A stretch of DNA of 6,042 nt from contig JAUHZM010000197.1 of NCBI GenBank assembly GCA_030426005.1, forward strand, positions 1 to 6,042, written 5' to 3'. The DNA is from Gammaproteobacteria bacterium. GTDB taxonomy: Bacteria > Pseudomonadota > Gammaproteobacteria > Arenicellales > Arenicellaceae. Shown in pieces: positions 5,504 through 6,042 of the stretch. The notes beneath the pieces are model-generated. The model worked only from the letters and a program-made list of their open reading frames with translations, was not told where the DNA came from and searched no databases. A program made the translations under genes and the position numbers. Within the stretch, counting starts at the first letter, position 1, and each line of letters begins with the position of its first letter.

Positions 5504-6042
5504 ATGATCAAGCTTAGCCACGTTACCAAACGCTATCCGAACGGGCACGAAGCCTTACACGACGTCAGCTTTGATATCGATGCTGGCGAGATGGTGTTCT
5601 TGGCTGGCCATTCCGGTGCTGGGAAAAGCACGCTGTTCAAACTGATCACGCGCATCGAAAAGCCCACATCTGGCCAGATTCTAGTAGATAACCAAAACCT
5701 GAGTCGCATGCGCGACAGCAAAATTCCGGCATTGCGGCGCGACATCGGTGTTATTTTTCAAGACCACAAATTACTGATGGACCGTTCCGTGTTCGACAAC
5801 GTGGCACTCCCGCTCATCGTTATCGGCATGCCGCATGACGAGATTCAAAAGCGGGTTCGCGCAGCGCTTGGCAAAGTTGGTCTATCGGGTAAAGAAAAAC
5901 AACTCCCAATCACGCTCTCAGGTGGCGAACAACAACGTGTTGGCATTGCGCGCGCCGTTATCAATCGCCCCAGTATTCTGCTGGCCGACGAACCCACAGG
6001 CAACTTGGACGACGCCCTGTCCGACGAAATCATCGATATTTT
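5504..6042 (+). CDS. ftsE: Cell division ATP-binding protein FtsE (3' end outside window)
   Basis: FtsE is the cytoplasmic ATPase that with the membrane protein FtsX forms an ABC-type complex at the divisome, where it controls septal peptidoglycan hydrolases through their activators. The reading frame is open from the ATG at 5504 to the window edge, giving 179 complete codons of an expected 220 or so. Motifs are Walker A GHSGAGKST at residues 35-43, the Q-loop at Q86 in GVIFQDHKLLMDR, the ABC signature LSGGEQQR at 138-145, and Walker B with the catalytic glutamate in ILLADEP at 158-164 (E163), followed by the D-loop GNLDD. QDHKLLMDR and PTGNLDDALS are close to E. coli FtsE, which separates it from other small ABC ATPases such as LolD. 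The start lies one base after the ftsY stop without a clear ribosome-binding site, so it is likely translationally coupled. ftsX is expected next. Confidence 0.97.
   Translation, partial: MIKLSHVTKRYPNGHEALHDVSFDIDAGEMVFLAGHSGAGKSTLFKLITRIEKPTSGQILVDNQNLSRMRDSKIPALRRDIGVIFQDHKLLMDRSVFDNVALPLIVIGMPHDEIQKRVRAALGKVGLSGKEKQLPITLSGGEQQRVGIARAVINRPSILLADEPTGNLDDALSDEIIDI

Overview
The window looks like chromosomal DNA of a free-living gammaproteobacterium outside the enterics. The evidence is the block ferredoxin (YfhL type) - coaD - rsmD, divergent from ftsY - ftsE. This arrangement is familiar from pseudomonads and relatives, and the proteins closely resemble gammaproteobacterial versions from memory. 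Base composition looks balanced (near 50% GC by eye), and no base-composition jump, insertion sequence, tRNA, rRNA or CRISPR array is visible.

Layout. (1) 47-2083, plus strand: a large soluble dynamin-like GTPase with a long helical C-terminal half. (2) 2084-2237: a 154-base gap holding a probable extended -10 promoter. (3) 2238-2573 and 2604-2954, plus strand: two short lipoproteins with a shared PEGA-like core, evidently tandem paralogues, separated by 30 bases that include a stop-codon hairpin. (4) 2960-3232, minus strand: a 2[4Fe-4S] ferredoxin that converges on the second lipoprotein, with one perfect hairpin covering both stop codons. (5) 3284-3781 coaD and 3800-4369 rsmD, minus strand, probably one rsmD-coaD-ferredoxin transcript. 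(6) 4370-4455: an 86-base divergent promoter region. (7) 4456-5502 ftsY and 5504-6042 ftsE, plus strand; ftsE is cut by the window end.

How the genes work together. FtsY is the receptor for the signal recognition particle, FtsE is the ATPase that with FtsX activates septal peptidoglycan hydrolysis, RsmD methylates 16S rRNA, CoaD makes dephospho-CoA, and the ferredoxin carries electrons. These are housekeeping genes. The dynamin-like GTPase and the lipoprotein pair form the less understood left half. A role at the cell envelope is plausible for both, but nothing in the sequence links them beyond adjacency, and the lipoproteins seem to have their own promoter.

I see no clear new multi-gene system. 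The points most worth a second look are the uncharacterised dynamin-like protein with a variant P-loop, the tandem PEGA-like lipoproteins, three perfect short-loop hairpins placed exactly at gene junctions within about 700 bases, and a nine-A run in the membrane-targeting segment of ftsY. Three genes (lipoprotein 1, ferredoxin, rsmD) have their best start inside the longest open frame, and the coordinates here use those internal starts.
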